From Phycisphaerae bacterium (GTDB lineage: Bacteria; Planctomycetota; Phycisphaerae; UBA1845), in contig JAJDDQ010000058.1 in the NCBI GenBank assembly GCA_029260215.1, positions 1 to 64,000 of the forward strand: a stretch of 64,000 bases of DNA, written 5' to 3'. This document shows positions 48,836 through 58,742 of this stretch, piece by piece. Numbering within the stretch: position 1 is the stretch's first letter; every line of letters starts with the position of its first letter. A program made the position numbers and the translations under genes. The notes beneath the pieces are model-generated. The model did no database searches. It saw only the letters and a program-made list of their open reading frames with translations, and had not been told where the DNA came from.

Positions 48836-51130
48836 CTAACGATTGCGCACTTTCGGAGCGTTCTCGCTATCGCGATTCTGCTCGGCGGCAGCGACCACCA
48901 GATCACGCTCACCGATGAGATGCAGCCGAAGCAGCAGCAGAGCGGTGTCAAGCTGTAGATCGATCTCGGGGAATTCGTTGGGGTCTTCCGCGAGATTCAA
49001 CTTGTCCTCTTCTTCTTCGTCATCCTCCTCGTCGTCGCTGTCATCGTCTTTGGACTCGGAGTTTGCGTCGTCGGCCTTTGCGTCTTTGCCGTCGGTTGAG
49101 GTCAAGTTTTCATCGTCGAGTTTGTCCCCGTCGGCGTCCTCGTCCGCATCGTCGTCGGATTCTGCGGACTTGCCGAGCAACTCACGCGCTCGCCACATCT
49201 CGCGTATGCGGTAAATCTCCTTGGGTACGACGCGGTGCTCGACGTTCGGCATAACGCCCCATTCGGTGCGTCCTTCGTCGTGGTGCATCTCCCGCCCGCT
49301 GGGGAGGTAGTAGCGGGCCGTCGTCAGCTTCAGGTGGGCGATGCCGCCGCCGAGTTGCATGAGCTTCTGCACGCTGAACTTGCCGAACGTTCGCTCGCCG
49401 ACGATCAAGGCTCGCTTGTGATCCTGCAACGCGCCAGAGACGATTTCGGATGCGCTGGCGCTGTAGTCATTGACCAGCACGATCAGCGGCAGATCGCGGA
49501 AAGGCCCGTCGGTCGCAGCGTCAGGGTTACGCCACTGTGGGTCGTGCATGCCGCGCGTGCTTACCACGATTTCGTCCCGGCTGAGGAACAGTTGGGCCAT
49601 GTCGATGGCGGCCTTCATCAGTCCGCCGGGGTTGAACCGCAGATCGAGAATCAGGCCTTTCGCGTTTTGATCGAGCATGTCTTCGATGGCAGACCGGAGT
49701 TGATCGACGGTGTTTTCCTGGAAGGAGTTGACACGGGCATAGCCGATGCCGATCTCCGTGTCGATCATGAAATTCCACTCTTCCGCACTGTCGCGGTCGA
49801 ATCCCTTGACCGAGAAAATCTGAACGCGAGCGCGTTTGAGTGTCACATCGAAAGGGTCCGATCCGTGCCGGTCGATGGTCAGCGTGACGTCCGTGTTGAT
49901 CGGGCCTGTAATCGTCCGCACGACTTTGTTGAGCGAAAGGCCTTCGATCGTTTTTCCGTTTACATGTGTGATGACGTCGTCGGGGAGAATTCCGGCGCGG
50001 TAGGCGGGCGTGTCTTCGAGCGGTGTCACGACGGTCACGGGGAACTTGTCGCCGCCGGAAATACTGATGCCCACGCCGACGAAATCGCCGCGCGTGTGCT
50101 TGTCGAACTCGCGAAATTCGATGGGCCAAATGACCGACGTGAAATCGTCGAGCGGATCGAGCGCTCCGAGCATGTATTCGTAGACCATCAACTCTTCGGG
50201 GAGCTGCACGGTTTCCTCATTGATCTCCATCGCGCGACGGAAGAACTCGTTGGCTTTCCGCGAGCGAAATCCAGCCGTCCCAGAACGCTTCACCCTGCCC
50301 AATAGAGCCGTGAGGCGATCGTTAAAGTGGCCTCGGAGTTCGACATCTCCAAGCCCGTCGAAGACCTCGCGCATTTTTTCCGATTCGCCCAGCAACAGCA
50401 AATGTTCGAATCCGGATTGGGTGATCCCGCGGAAGTCCGCCTGCTCGACGTAAAATCGTTCGATGCGAATCATCGCGTCCGTCGCATTGCGCGGGTCAAT
50501 TCCTTCGAGCATCTCCGTCCAGCGCGATTCGTCCTCATAGATCGCGTCGAGTCGGGCGATGTTCAAGCACTCGCCACGCCGCTTTTCGTATTCCTTGTTG
50601 TCCTCAAACAGGCCGGCCAGATCCGAATAGAAGGCGAAAGCTTTGTTCCAGTCCTTTTCCGCCTGCAACTCTTTCGCTTTGGCGGCGGCCAACCCTTCCA
50701 GCTCGCGTACCCAATCACTGTTGAGCAGAGCGTCCTTGTCCGAGGCGTAGAGCGTCGCCCGGGTCGTTTCGATGAGGGCTTCGCGAAGCTCTTTATCCTT
50801 GAGATGCCCCTTGGCCCGCTCGACGTAGCGCTCGTATTCACGCTGCTTGGCCTCTTTTTGCTTGGCGTAGAGTTTGTGGTAGACGGACAGCCAATGATCG
50901 ACGCGTTCAGCCGTTTTCGCGTCGGAGGCGAGGGGTGCGAGTTTTTGGGGTAGCGGTGCTGACTCCGCCTGTTCGATCAGTTGCTTGTTACGCTGCCAAA
51001 GCTCCCAACGATCGCTCCGGGTGAGCGACGCCATTTTTCCGTCGCCGGCAAACGTGGCGACGGTCTGGAAAGCCATCGCCAAAACCACGACGGGCGTCAC
51101 ACAGCGCAACAAACGGTTCGCGCGGGTCAT
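48836..51130 (-). CDS. S41-family C-terminal processing protease with PDZ domain and acidic tail
   Basis: 764 residues from ATG 51130, which has AAGGAG six bases upstream; an upstream ATG was rejected. A signal peptide is followed by a helical N-terminal region (about 25-290). A PDZ domain (about 365-405) carries AYRAGILPDDVITHVNGK. The catalytic domain carries YSASASEIVSGAL with the Ser near 558 and GERTFGKFSVQ with the Lys near 583. Residues of about 650-715 are almost all Asp, Glu, Ser and Ala, which is unusual. Probably a periplasmic Ser/Lys-dyad protease. A terminator follows. Confidence 0.92.
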   Translation of the reverse strand: MTRANRLLRCVTPVVVLAMAFQTVATFAGDGKMASLTRSDRWELWQRNKQLIEQAESAPLPQKLAPLASDAKTAERVDHWLSVYHKLYAKQKEAKQREYERYVERAKGHLKDKELREALIETTRATLYASDKDALLNSDWVRELEGLAAAKAKELQAEKDWNKAFAFYSDLAGLFEDNKEYEKRRGECLNIARLDAIYEDESRWTEMLEGIDPRNATDAMIRIERFYVEQADFRGITQSGFEHLLLLGESEKMREVFDGLGDVELRGHFNDRLTALLGRVKRSGTAGFRSRKANEFFRRAMEINEETVQLPEELMVYEYMLGALDPLDDFTSVIWPIEFREFDKHTRGDFVGVGISISGGDKFPVTVVTPLEDTPAYRAGILPDDVITHVNGKTIEGLSLNKVVRTITGPINTDVTLTIDRHGSDPFDVTLKRARVQIFSVKGFDRDSAEEWNFMIDTEIGIGYARVNSFQENTVDQLRSAIEDMLDQNAKGLILDLRFNPGGLMKAAIDMAQLFLSRDEIVVSTRGMHDPQWRNPDAATDGPFRDLPLIVLVNDYSASASEIVSGALQDHKRALIVGERTFGKFSVQKLMQLGGGIAHLKLTTARYYLPSGREMHHDEGRTEWGVMPNVEHRVVPKEIYRIREMWRARELLGKSAESDDDADEDADGDKLDDENLTSTDGKDAKADDANSESKDDDSDDEEDDEEEEDKLNLAEDPNEFPEIDLQLDTALLLLRLHLIGERDLVVAAAEQNRDSENAPKVRNR

Positions 51131-51588
51131 AACCACTCCTTGTGCATAGGGATGCATCACGCGGGCCGCAACCACACTGGATGCGAAAATCGGACGCATC
51201 GATTGTCGGTCCGCTAAATGCGTATCGGCAACACCGGATTATACGTTTCGCCCCCGCCGGGGTCCAACGTGTAACCACATAACACATGAATCGACAAAAT
51301 CACCCCGCCAATCCTCCCAACGACGACTTCGGACGCTCCGCGTCGGGATCCTTCGCGTCGAGACCCTCCGCGTCAAGGCCCTTCGAATACGATCGCAGGT
51401 CCATAACACCTCCAGCGTGCCGACCGCGCCCGATCAGAACCGCGAGGCTGAATGCGACCACAGCGGGAGTCCGAGAAGGTCGGCTTCCCGCCGATTAAGT
51501 CCGCGTCCGCGACGGAAGCGGGCTGTCCAGCGTGGTCGGTGGTGTTTACAACGCTTTTGTTGCTCGCATTCGTGCCACAGCCAGCAAC
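51131..51588. repeat. Gene-free gap with a degenerate repeat fragment
   Basis: The 458 bases upstream of the S41 gene and downstream of the beta-repeat protein show no convincing gene. At about 51432-51475 the sequence gatcagaaccgcgaggctga is a shortened relative of the 39556-39610 part of the dispersed repeat. Near 51340-51380 the phrase ccgcgtcgaga-like recurs three times in tandem. Confidence 0.4.
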
Positions 51589-53316
51589 CTACGGACAAGC
51601 GCCGAACGCAACCGTGTTAGCACAGCCGGTTTGCGTGATGCTTGTCGTGCCGCTGGTCGCGCCCGCGATTTCCAGGCCGAGATAGGCCGTCGTCGCGTGG
51701 CAGCCCACCACTGTAACGTCACCGTTCAAATCGCCGGTAGTGATCTCGACACAGCCGTCGTAGGTAATGCTCGGCAGCGGCGGGATTCCCACCGAGGCCG
51801 GTCCGACCAGAATGTCGCCGTTCACGTCGAGGACGAAAGTCACCACCCCATTGGCTCCAAGCCCACCTTGCAGATGGATGAGTGACAGTACGCCGGTCCC
51901 GAATGGCAAGGACATGAACCCGTCGTGTAGTCCTTCAACCACAATATCGCCGTTCATTATCTGATTCTGGATGACAATACGACCGTTGAACTGTGTGACA
52001 TTCCCGCCTACGCGAATCTGTCCGTCGAAGTTGTTATTCAGAAAGATTTGCCCGTCGAGGTTTCCGTCGACGTTGATCGTACCGTCCACATCGAAATCGA
52101 CGAATATCTCGCCAGATGGCCCGATATCGCCGTCAATGTCGATCGAGCCGACAGACAAAATGAAGGAGTCGGACAATATCTGGCCGTCATGGTCACCGAG
52201 GATATGGATCGTCCCGGAGAAGCCCGCAGCTGCGCCTTCATAGATGATTCCATTGGACGACCCGCCGATTGAGCCACCAATCGAATCGAGCGTAAGCGAG
52301 CCGGTGAACCCGAAGGCTGAATTGAAATCGGCCAACCATATCTCGCCATTCAGTACACCGACGTCAACAATTGCCCCACCACCGCCTCGATGCAATGCCA
52401 TCCAACCTCCGAGGTCCACGTCCGAACCACGGAAGTCGATCGACGCGGTTGCGGTCGTTCGCCGGAGAAACCGCACCGATGTGCCCGCCGGAATCCCGCC
52501 CGGCAACACGAGGTCACCTGCGAACAACGCGCCGGGGGTTTCCCCGAAAAGAACGAAGAGGATATTACTCAGATCGGAATCGAACGACGCGATTTCCACG
52601 CTCCCGCGCACGCCGACATCACCCCACACGCGGAATTGCGACCGGCCGCGGAGGGCGACCTTAACTTCGATCGGCCCCGTAAGGTTGCCACGCACATTCA
52701 GGCTGCCGTCAAAGGCGACCTCCTCGACGGCGATGCTGCCGGACACATTGCCCTGAATGTCCAGGTATTCGACAATGGGCACGGAGATGTCGTTCGGGAC
52801 GTCGCCCCCGATGGTCAGATTGCACGTTCCACCGTTGCCGGCACTGTCCCTGACGACAACAAGATCCCCAGCCAACGCGCCGGCGGTACTCCCCGAAACG
52901 CTGGAGAACCCGGTCCAGTTCGCGTTCGGGTCTTTCAGATTCATTGATGCGACGTTGACAGCCCCGGCTCCGAGCGTTGTGCCGTTGGCAATCCTGATCG
53001 GGAAATCATGCGTCAGAACGTCGGCGTCGATCGTCAGATCGCCGAGGTTGTCCGGCGTCGTGTCGGTGTCCGTTTTCTGCGACCAGACCCGCCAGTTGCT
53101 GTCGCCGACCTTGAATTGCACGTCCGGGTTGGCGGCGTCGCTGAACCCAAACTCGAAATCGAAGTTAGGAAGGGGATTGGTTCCCTGATTCCATTCCACG
53201 CAAACGTAGGGGCTGTTGCCCCCGTTGTCGCTGCAAGTCCGGCCTCCACCGTAGGTTACCTGACTCATGGCGATCAAAATACAACTGAACATCATGGCTA
53301 AAAAACGTGTTTTCAT
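51589..53316 (-). CDS. Secreted beta-repeat protein of unknown function
   Basis: 575 residues from ATG 53316; the longer frame was rejected because this ATG opens a clear signal peptide (MKTRFLAMMFSCILIAMSQV) with AAGGGA upstream. The mature protein has many short beta strands with a Gly every few residues, such as DGTINVDGNLDGQIFLNNN and NGRIVIQNQIMNGDIVVEG. The pattern suggests a right-handed beta-helix of a bactofilin-like or adhesin-like kind. No catalytic motif is seen. It is divergent from the dockerin paralogues, with only 86 bp between starts. Confidence 0.75.
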   Translation of the reverse strand: MKTRFLAMMFSCILIAMSQVTYGGGRTCSDNGGNSPYVCVEWNQGTNPLPNFDFEFGFSDAANPDVQFKVGDSNWRVWSQKTDTDTTPDNLGDLTIDADVLTHDFPIRIANGTTLGAGAVNVASMNLKDPNANWTGFSSVSGSTAGALAGDLVVVRDSAGNGGTCNLTIGGDVPNDISVPIVEYLDIQGNVSGSIAVEEVAFDGSLNVRGNLTGPIEVKVALRGRSQFRVWGDVGVRGSVEIASFDSDLSNILFVLFGETPGALFAGDLVLPGGIPAGTSVRFLRRTTATASIDFRGSDVDLGGWMALHRGGGGAIVDVGVLNGEIWLADFNSAFGFTGSLTLDSIGGSIGGSSNGIIYEGAAAGFSGTIHILGDHDGQILSDSFILSVGSIDIDGDIGPSGEIFVDFDVDGTINVDGNLDGQIFLNNNFDGQIRVGGNVTQFNGRIVIQNQIMNGDIVVEGLHDGFMSLPFGTGVLSLIHLQGGLGANGVVTFVLDVNGDILVGPASVGIPPLPSITYDGCVEITTGDLNGDVTVVGCHATTAYLGLEIAGATSGTTSITQTGCANTVAFGACP

Positions 53317-53402
53317 CTGATGAATCCCTTCTTGAATTCTTCGTGATTTTCTGTTCATTTCTCGGTACAATCGTGGCCGCACAGAACCGTCGGAGACGTA
53401 CC

Positions 53403-54251
53403 ATGCGATATGCAGCAATTTGTGTTCTCGCCACCCTGTTGGCGGCGAGCGCGCGCGCTCAGGTTGTGTCATCAGAGTTCCTTTCCGATCCGGCTAGCGA
53501 GGGCTGGCCGCTGTTTCAGCAATACTGCGATCCTGACTTGTGGATCGAGGATGGCGTGTACCATCAGAGCCTCGATTTCGACGCATGCGGCGCGCCTCCG
53601 CCTCCCGGCGGGGGAGAGGACACATACCTGCGCGACGTTTCCCGGTTCAACGGCTCCGCAACGTGGTTCTACGAATTTCGGGTTGAAACGAACGGTGATC
53701 GGTCCGAGATACCCGGAGGCGGCGCGGCGGGGCTTGCCGCTGGAAATTTTTTCGGCGAAAATTACAAGGTCAACGTCGCACGTGATCAGGTGAAATTTCA
53801 TCGCGACAACCTGATCCCAAACGTGTTCGTGGATGTCGAAAGCGGCGTGCCGCACACCATTCGCCTGGAGTTGAACAACGAAGAAGCGCCCACGTTCAAG
53901 TGGTTCCTTGATAGCCAACTGGTCGACGCCGGCGTGGGCGAGGGCGTCTTTCCTTCCGACGATGCCCGCGTTGTTTGGCGAGGTAAAGCGTGGATGCTGC
54001 CCTGCGAGAACGCCTGGTACTACATCCGCTACGGCGTGATTCCGGTCGAGTCGTCCGGCGATTTCGATTCCGACGGCGACCGCGACGGACGCGACGCCTT
54101 CTACTTCGCCGAGTGCATCGCCGAGCGCGGCAACGGCCCCGGTATCACCACCGACCCCGGCTGCCCGTGGGCCGACATGGACGCCGACGGCGACGTGGAC
54201 TTCGCCGACTTCGGAACGTTCCAACGCACCTTCACCGGGAGCGACGAGTGA
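53403..54251 (+). CDS. Secreted protein with dockerin-like EF-hands, tandem paralogue 1
   Basis: 282 residues from ATG 53403 with GGAG seven bases upstream. Signal peptide MRYAAICVLATLLAASARA. The central domain looks like a lectin-like beta sandwich (FNGSATWFYEFRVETNGDRS, HTIRLELNNEEAPTFKWFLD). The end carries two Asp-rich calcium loops, GDFDSDGDRDGRDAFYFAEC and DMDADGDVDFADFGTFQRTF, as in planctomycete dockerin-like tails. It is followed at 19 bp by a close paralogue. Function unknown; likely surface exposed. Confidence 0.85.
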   Translation: MRYAAICVLATLLAASARAQVVSSEFLSDPASEGWPLFQQYCDPDLWIEDGVYHQSLDFDACGAPPPPGGGEDTYLRDVSRFNGSATWFYEFRVETNGDRSEIPGGGAAGLAAGNFFGENYKVNVARDQVKFHRDNLIPNVFVDVESGVPHTIRLELNNEEAPTFKWFLDSQLVDAGVGEGVFPSDDARVVWRGKAWMLPCENAWYYIRYGVIPVESSGDFDSDGDRDGRDAFYFAECIAERGNGPGITTDPGCPWADMDADGDVDFADFGTFQRTFTGSDE

Positions 54252-54270
54252 TACGGCGGGAGACGAGACT

Positions 54271-55143
54271 ATGCGTTTGGGAATCATCCTATTCTTGTTA
54301 ACGCTTTCGGCGGGCCAGGCGCGCGCGCAAATATTTTCATCCGAGTTTTTCTCCGATCCCGTAAGTGAGGGTTGGCCGCTTCTTCAACAGTATTGCGGCC
54401 CGATTTTGTGGAACGAAGACAGCGCGTACCACCAGCAACTGGGGTTCGATGCTTGCCCGGAAGATCCTCCGCCGGGCGGCGGTCAGGATGAATACGTTGT
54501 GAGTGTGTCCGAATACAACGGCGTATCGCGGTGGTTTTACGAGTTTCGCTTGACCACAAACGGCGACCGATCGGAGATACCCGGCGGCGCTCCAACGTCG
54601 TTTGTCGCATTCAACTCCTTCGGTGAAAGCTACGGGGTCAACGTCGCGCGCGACCAAGTGAAGTTTTACCGCGATACGTTGATCCCCAACGTGTTCGTGG
54701 ATGTCGAAAGCGGCGTGCCGCATACCATTCGCCTGGAGTTGAACAACGAGGAAACGCCCACATTCAAATGGTTTCTCGACGGCCAACTGATCGACGCCGG
54801 CATGGGCGAAGATTTCTTCCCTTCCGACAACGCCCGCATCACCTGGCGGGGCAAAGCGTGGTTTTTGCCCTGCGAAAACACCTGGTACTACATCCGCTAC
54901 GGCGTGATTCCGATTGAGTCGTCCGGCGATTTCGATTCCGACGGCGACCGCGACGAGCGCGACGTTTTCTACTTGGCCGAGTGCATCGCAGACCGCGGCA
55001 ACGGCCCCAACATCACAGCCGCCCCCGGCTGCCCGTGGGCAGACATGGACGCCGACGGCGATGTAGACTTCGCCGACTTCGGAATGTTCCAACGCACCTT
55101 CACCGGCTCCAACGCCGATGCAGACGATGGCGGCGGCAAGTAG
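54271..55143 (+). CDS. Secreted protein with dockerin-like EF-hands, tandem paralogue 2
   Basis: 290 residues. Signal MRLGIILFLLTLSAGQARA and the same order of domains as its neighbour: FSSEFFSDPVSEGWPLLQQY, the shared NVFVDVESGVPHTIRLELNN block, and calcium loops GDFDSDGDRDERDVFYLAEC and DMDADGDVDFADFGMFQRTF. Some stretches are almost identical in DNA to paralogue 1, pointing to recent duplication or gene conversion. The last residues NADADDGGGK differ. Confidence 0.85.
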   Translation: MRLGIILFLLTLSAGQARAQIFSSEFFSDPVSEGWPLLQQYCGPILWNEDSAYHQQLGFDACPEDPPPGGGQDEYVVSVSEYNGVSRWFYEFRLTTNGDRSEIPGGAPTSFVAFNSFGESYGVNVARDQVKFYRDTLIPNVFVDVESGVPHTIRLELNNEETPTFKWFLDGQLIDAGMGEDFFPSDNARITWRGKAWFLPCENTWYYIRYGVIPIESSGDFDSDGDRDERDVFYLAECIADRGNGPNITAAPGCPWADMDADGDVDFADFGMFQRTFTGSNADADDGGGK

Positions 55144-55737
55144 TCTGGCTAGCCAATACCGTCCGCATCGCAAGTTTCCCGTTTTGATTCCAACGCCCTC
55201 GTCCATGACGCATTCCCCGACGTGCAGCGATTTCCCCGCGTCTGACAGAACATACTCCCTACTACAGTCGCGTCAGAAGCATCAAGAATAAAATCATTAA
55301 ATGCCTTGAGGGAAGTGACAGATTCTGACACCGTTGTTTTTCAATGCGTCATTCAGACTGTCCGGCACGGGAAGTGCATTGCGGAAAATTCGGGCAATAG
55401 GCGAACGGGGAAAGCAGTCCAGGCGGGATCGATGGCCCAGAACAGTCGCGCCGCGATCGCCGCGGGTTCGATTGTCGTGGTGGCTCGCTGCGGCGACGAA
55501 AAAGTCGTCCCCGGCTACAGCGTGTTTGGGTGTAGCCGGTGGGGAAGCGTGCTGCGCGCGTTTCCGAGCGCGTCGAAGGATTCCAAATTTCGGATTTTCG
55601 CTCCTGCGCGTGCTGTCACGGGCTTTTCTGATTCTTCCAAACGCCGCCAACGTTGCGTTGGTCTGGGGTCGGCTTTATGGTCGATAATTCAGCGTATCGC
55701 GACGGGACGTGTGTGCAGTGTCGAACGAGGGGTGCCG
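55144..55737. other. Gene-free gap upstream of uvrA with a strong hairpin
   Basis: 594 bp between the dockerin paralogue and uvrA. At 55509-55544 CCCCGGCTACA pairs with TGTAGCCGG(t)GGGG around a short loop. The frame that runs from 55306 into uvrA is in this gap but has no signal or family similarity, so it is taken as non-coding. Confidence 0.5.
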
Positions 55738-58623
55738 ATGGCCGCCGGAAACGAGATTCGAATCGTCGGTGCTCGCCAGCACAACCTGAAGAATGTCTCC
55801 GTCCGCATTCCCCACGACGCCATGACTGTCGTCACAGGTCTCAGCGGCTCCGGCAAAAGCTCTCTCGCGTTCAACACCCTGTACGCCGAAGGCGAGCGCA
55901 AGTTTGTGGAGTCGCTCAGTGCTTACGCGCGGCAGTTCCTCGAACAGATGCCCAAGCCCGATGTTGACCGCATCGCCGGATTACGCCCGACCATCGCCAT
56001 CGAGCAGCACAGCGGATCCTCCAACCCCCGCTCGACGGTCGCCACCACGACGGAAATCTATGACTACCTGCGTGTTCTGTTCGCACAGATCGGCACACCC
56101 CATTGCTTCGTCTGTCGAAAGCCGATTGTCCGATCGAGCATCGCCCAAATGGTCGATGCCGTGGTCGATCAGCCCGAGGGCACGCGCGTGGTGCTGGCTG
56201 CCCCGGTGTGGACGGACGGCGGCGATGATCGGCTCGACCGGTTGGACCTGGCTGTGCGAAACGGCTTCGTACGTGTGCGTGTAAACGGAACGGTCTATGC
56301 GGTGGAAGAAGCGGCTGAGATGAGCATCTCGCCGAAGGACCGAATCGATATCGTCGTGGACCGGCTGGTGGTACGCAATCAGATCGGTGCGCGGTTGGCG
56401 GACAGTCTTGAGATCGCGCTCAAGCTCGGCGGCGGCAGGGCGATCGCAGCTATGGGCCCCGACGTGAACAGTCTTGAAGACCACGCGTTCAGCGAAGACT
56501 TTTGTTGTGCGGAGCATCCCGACGCAACGCTGCCGGAACTCTCCCCGCGCATGTTCAGCTTCAACTCGCCGCTCGGAGCCTGTCCGGATTGCAACGGCCT
56601 GGGTGCCAGACTCGAATTCGACGCCGATCTCGTCATCGCCGATCGCGACCTGTCGCTCAAAGCCGGCGCGGTCACCAGTTGGCCGACGTCGGCCAAACGC
56701 ACCGCCAACGGCAAGAATGGTGCCGGAGCCGAGCAATTTTGCAAGCATTTCGGCATCGAACAGGACGTGCCGTTCCGCAATATCTCGGAAGACGTGCAGC
56801 GCATCATTCTGCACGGCACGCGACCGGCGGACGTCAAGACGTTTGGCCACCAGTTCGAGGGAGTCATTCCGAGTCTCAAAAGCCGCTGGGCCGCCACCGA
56901 TTCCGAAAGCGTCAAGCAGCGTCTGATGCGTTTCATGAGCGAAGCACCGTGTCTGGCCTGCGGCGGAGCGCGTCTGCGCCGGGAGTTGTTGGCTGTCACG
57001 ATGGACGGGCGGAGCATCGCCGAAATATGCGCGCTCGATATCGCAGAGGCCCGGTCATTTTTCAACCACGTCAAATTCAAGGGTGAAGCGTCGATCATCG
57101 CCAAGCAGCCGGTCCATGAAATCCGCAACCGGCTGCGTTTTCTGGAAGATGTCGGGCTTTCTTATCTCACGCTGGACCGTGCCAGTGCGACGCTTTCGGG
57201 CGGGGAGGCGCAGCGTATTCGCCTCGCGACGCAAATCGGCAGCGGGCTTGTCGGCGTGTGTTATGTTCTGGACGAACCCACGATAGGCCTGCATCAACGC
57301 GACGGTCTCAGGCTGGTAGGGACGCTCAAGAAGCTCGCTCAGGAAGGCAACACCGTCGTCGTCGTCGAGCACGATGAGGACATGATCGCAGCCGCCGATC
57401 AAGTCATCGACATGGGCCCCGGTGCGGGCGCTCATGGCGGCGAAGTCATCGCCGAAGGAACGCTGGACGATATTCTACGCTCGCCCAAGTCGATCACAGG
57501 CCAATATCTGACGGGGAAACTCGAGATTCCCGTCCCCGAAAAACGGCGTCGAACCGTGGCGACGAACCGCGTCGAAATCCGCGGTGCGAAGGAAAACAAC
57601 CTCAAGAATATCACCGTGAGTTTCCCGCTCGGATGCTTCGTCTGCGTCACCGGCGTCTCGGGAAGCGGCAAGAGCACTTTGGTCACGCAAATTCTGCAAC
57701 GCGTGCTCCACCGGCGCATCTACGGCACAGGCCGGCGACCGGGTGCGTACGATCAGATCGTCGGAGCCTCGCGCATCGACAAGATCATCGAGATCGACCA
57801 ATCGCCCATCGGCAGGTCGCCGCGCAGCAACCCCGCCACCTACGTCGGCGCGTTCGACCTTGTCCGCAAGCTGTACGCCAAGACGCGCGACGCAAAAATT
57901 CGCGGCTACGGACCAGGCCGATTCAGTTTCAACATCAAGGGCGGTCGATGCGAAGATTGCCAGGGCCAAGGCACAAAGCGCATTGAGATGCACTTCCTGC
58001 CCGACGTGTTTGTCGAGTGCGGTTCGTGCAGGGGGTCACGCTACAACCGCGAAACGCTCGAGGTTCGCTATCGCGGCAAGACCATCGCCAACGTGCTCGA
58101 ACTGCGCATCGATGAAGCCTCCATATTTTTTCAGAACTTCAAGAAGACCAAGCAGCTTCTGCGCGCCCTGATCGACGTCGGCCTCGGTTACATGAAACTA
58201 GGCCAATCAGCCACCACACTCTCCGGCGGCGAAGCCCAGCGCGTCAAGCTCGCGGCTGAACTCGGCAAGAGCGCGTCCGACCACACGCTGTACATCCTCG
58301 ACGAACCGACCACAGGCCTGCACTTCGCCGATATTCAGAAACTCCTCCGCGTGCTCGATCGGCTCGTATCGATGGGCCATACCGTGCTGGTCGTCGAGCA
58401 CAATCTGGATGTCATCAAAATGTCCGATTGGATCATCGACCTTGGGCCCGAAGGCGGCGACGAGGGCGGCGAAATCGTGGCCCAGGGCACGCCCGAAGAC
58501 ATCGTGAAAGTCCGCAAAAGTCACACCGGTCGGCACCTCAAACCCCGACTGGAAGGTAAGCCTCCTCTAACGCCGACGCCCAAAGTAGTCGCACGCAAAC
58601 GCCGCGCCCGCGTCAAGACATAA
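55738..58623 (+). CDS. uvrA: Excinuclease ABC subunit A
   Basis: DNA-damage sensor of nucleotide excision repair. 961 residues from ATG 55738, which has GAGGGG upstream; the longer frame was rejected. Two ABC ATPase halves: the first with Walker A GLSGSGKSS (Lys40) and signature LSGGEAQRIRLA; the second with GVSGSGKSTL and LSGGEAQRVKLA. Zinc-finger cysteines include CPDC, CLAC, CEDC and CGSC. The family hallmark YAEGERKFVESLSAYARQFL is present. It stands alone, as usual in bacteria. Confidence 0.97.
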   Translation: MAAGNEIRIVGARQHNLKNVSVRIPHDAMTVVTGLSGSGKSSLAFNTLYAEGERKFVESLSAYARQFLEQMPKPDVDRIAGLRPTIAIEQHSGSSNPRSTVATTTEIYDYLRVLFAQIGTPHCFVCRKPIVRSSIAQMVDAVVDQPEGTRVVLAAPVWTDGGDDRLDRLDLAVRNGFVRVRVNGTVYAVEEAAEMSISPKDRIDIVVDRLVVRNQIGARLADSLEIALKLGGGRAIAAMGPDVNSLEDHAFSEDFCCAEHPDATLPELSPRMFSFNSPLGACPDCNGLGARLEFDADLVIADRDLSLKAGAVTSWPTSAKRTANGKNGAGAEQFCKHFGIEQDVPFRNISEDVQRIILHGTRPADVKTFGHQFEGVIPSLKSRWAATDSESVKQRLMRFMSEAPCLACGGARLRRELLAVTMDGRSIAEICALDIAEARSFFNHVKFKGEASIIAKQPVHEIRNRLRFLEDVGLSYLTLDRASATLSGGEAQRIRLATQIGSGLVGVCYVLDEPTIGLHQRDGLRLVGTLKKLAQEGNTVVVVEHDEDMIAAADQVIDMGPGAGAHGGEVIAEGTLDDILRSPKSITGQYLTGKLEIPVPEKRRRTVATNRVEIRGAKENNLKNITVSFPLGCFVCVTGVSGSGKSTLVTQILQRVLHRRIYGTGRRPGAYDQIVGASRIDKIIEIDQSPIGRSPRSNPATYVGAFDLVRKLYAKTRDAKIRGYGPGRFSFNIKGGRCEDCQGQGTKRIEMHFLPDVFVECGSCRGSRYNRETLEVRYRGKTIANVLELRIDEASIFFQNFKKTKQLLRALIDVGLGYMKLGQSATTLSGGEAQRVKLAAELGKSASDHTLYILDEPTTGLHFADIQKLLRVLDRLVSMGHTVLVVEHNLDVIKMSDWIIDLGPEGGDEGGEIVAQGTPEDIVKVRKSHTGRHLKPRLEGKPPLTPTPKVVARKRRARVKT

Positions 58624-58742
58624 CACCCCGCACATTTGAACGAAACGACGCTCCGAGCACGTTGGAGTTGCACATTTCCCGTTTCATTCAACAATATATT
58701 TGAATCGTGGGGCGTCCTTCTTTCACCAATAGCGAGCAAGAC

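Noticed and set aside
55306-55737. In-frame N-terminal extension of uvrA
   Set aside because: It has no UvrA similarity, and the ATG at 55738 has a GAGGGG ribosome-binding site and the normal family start.
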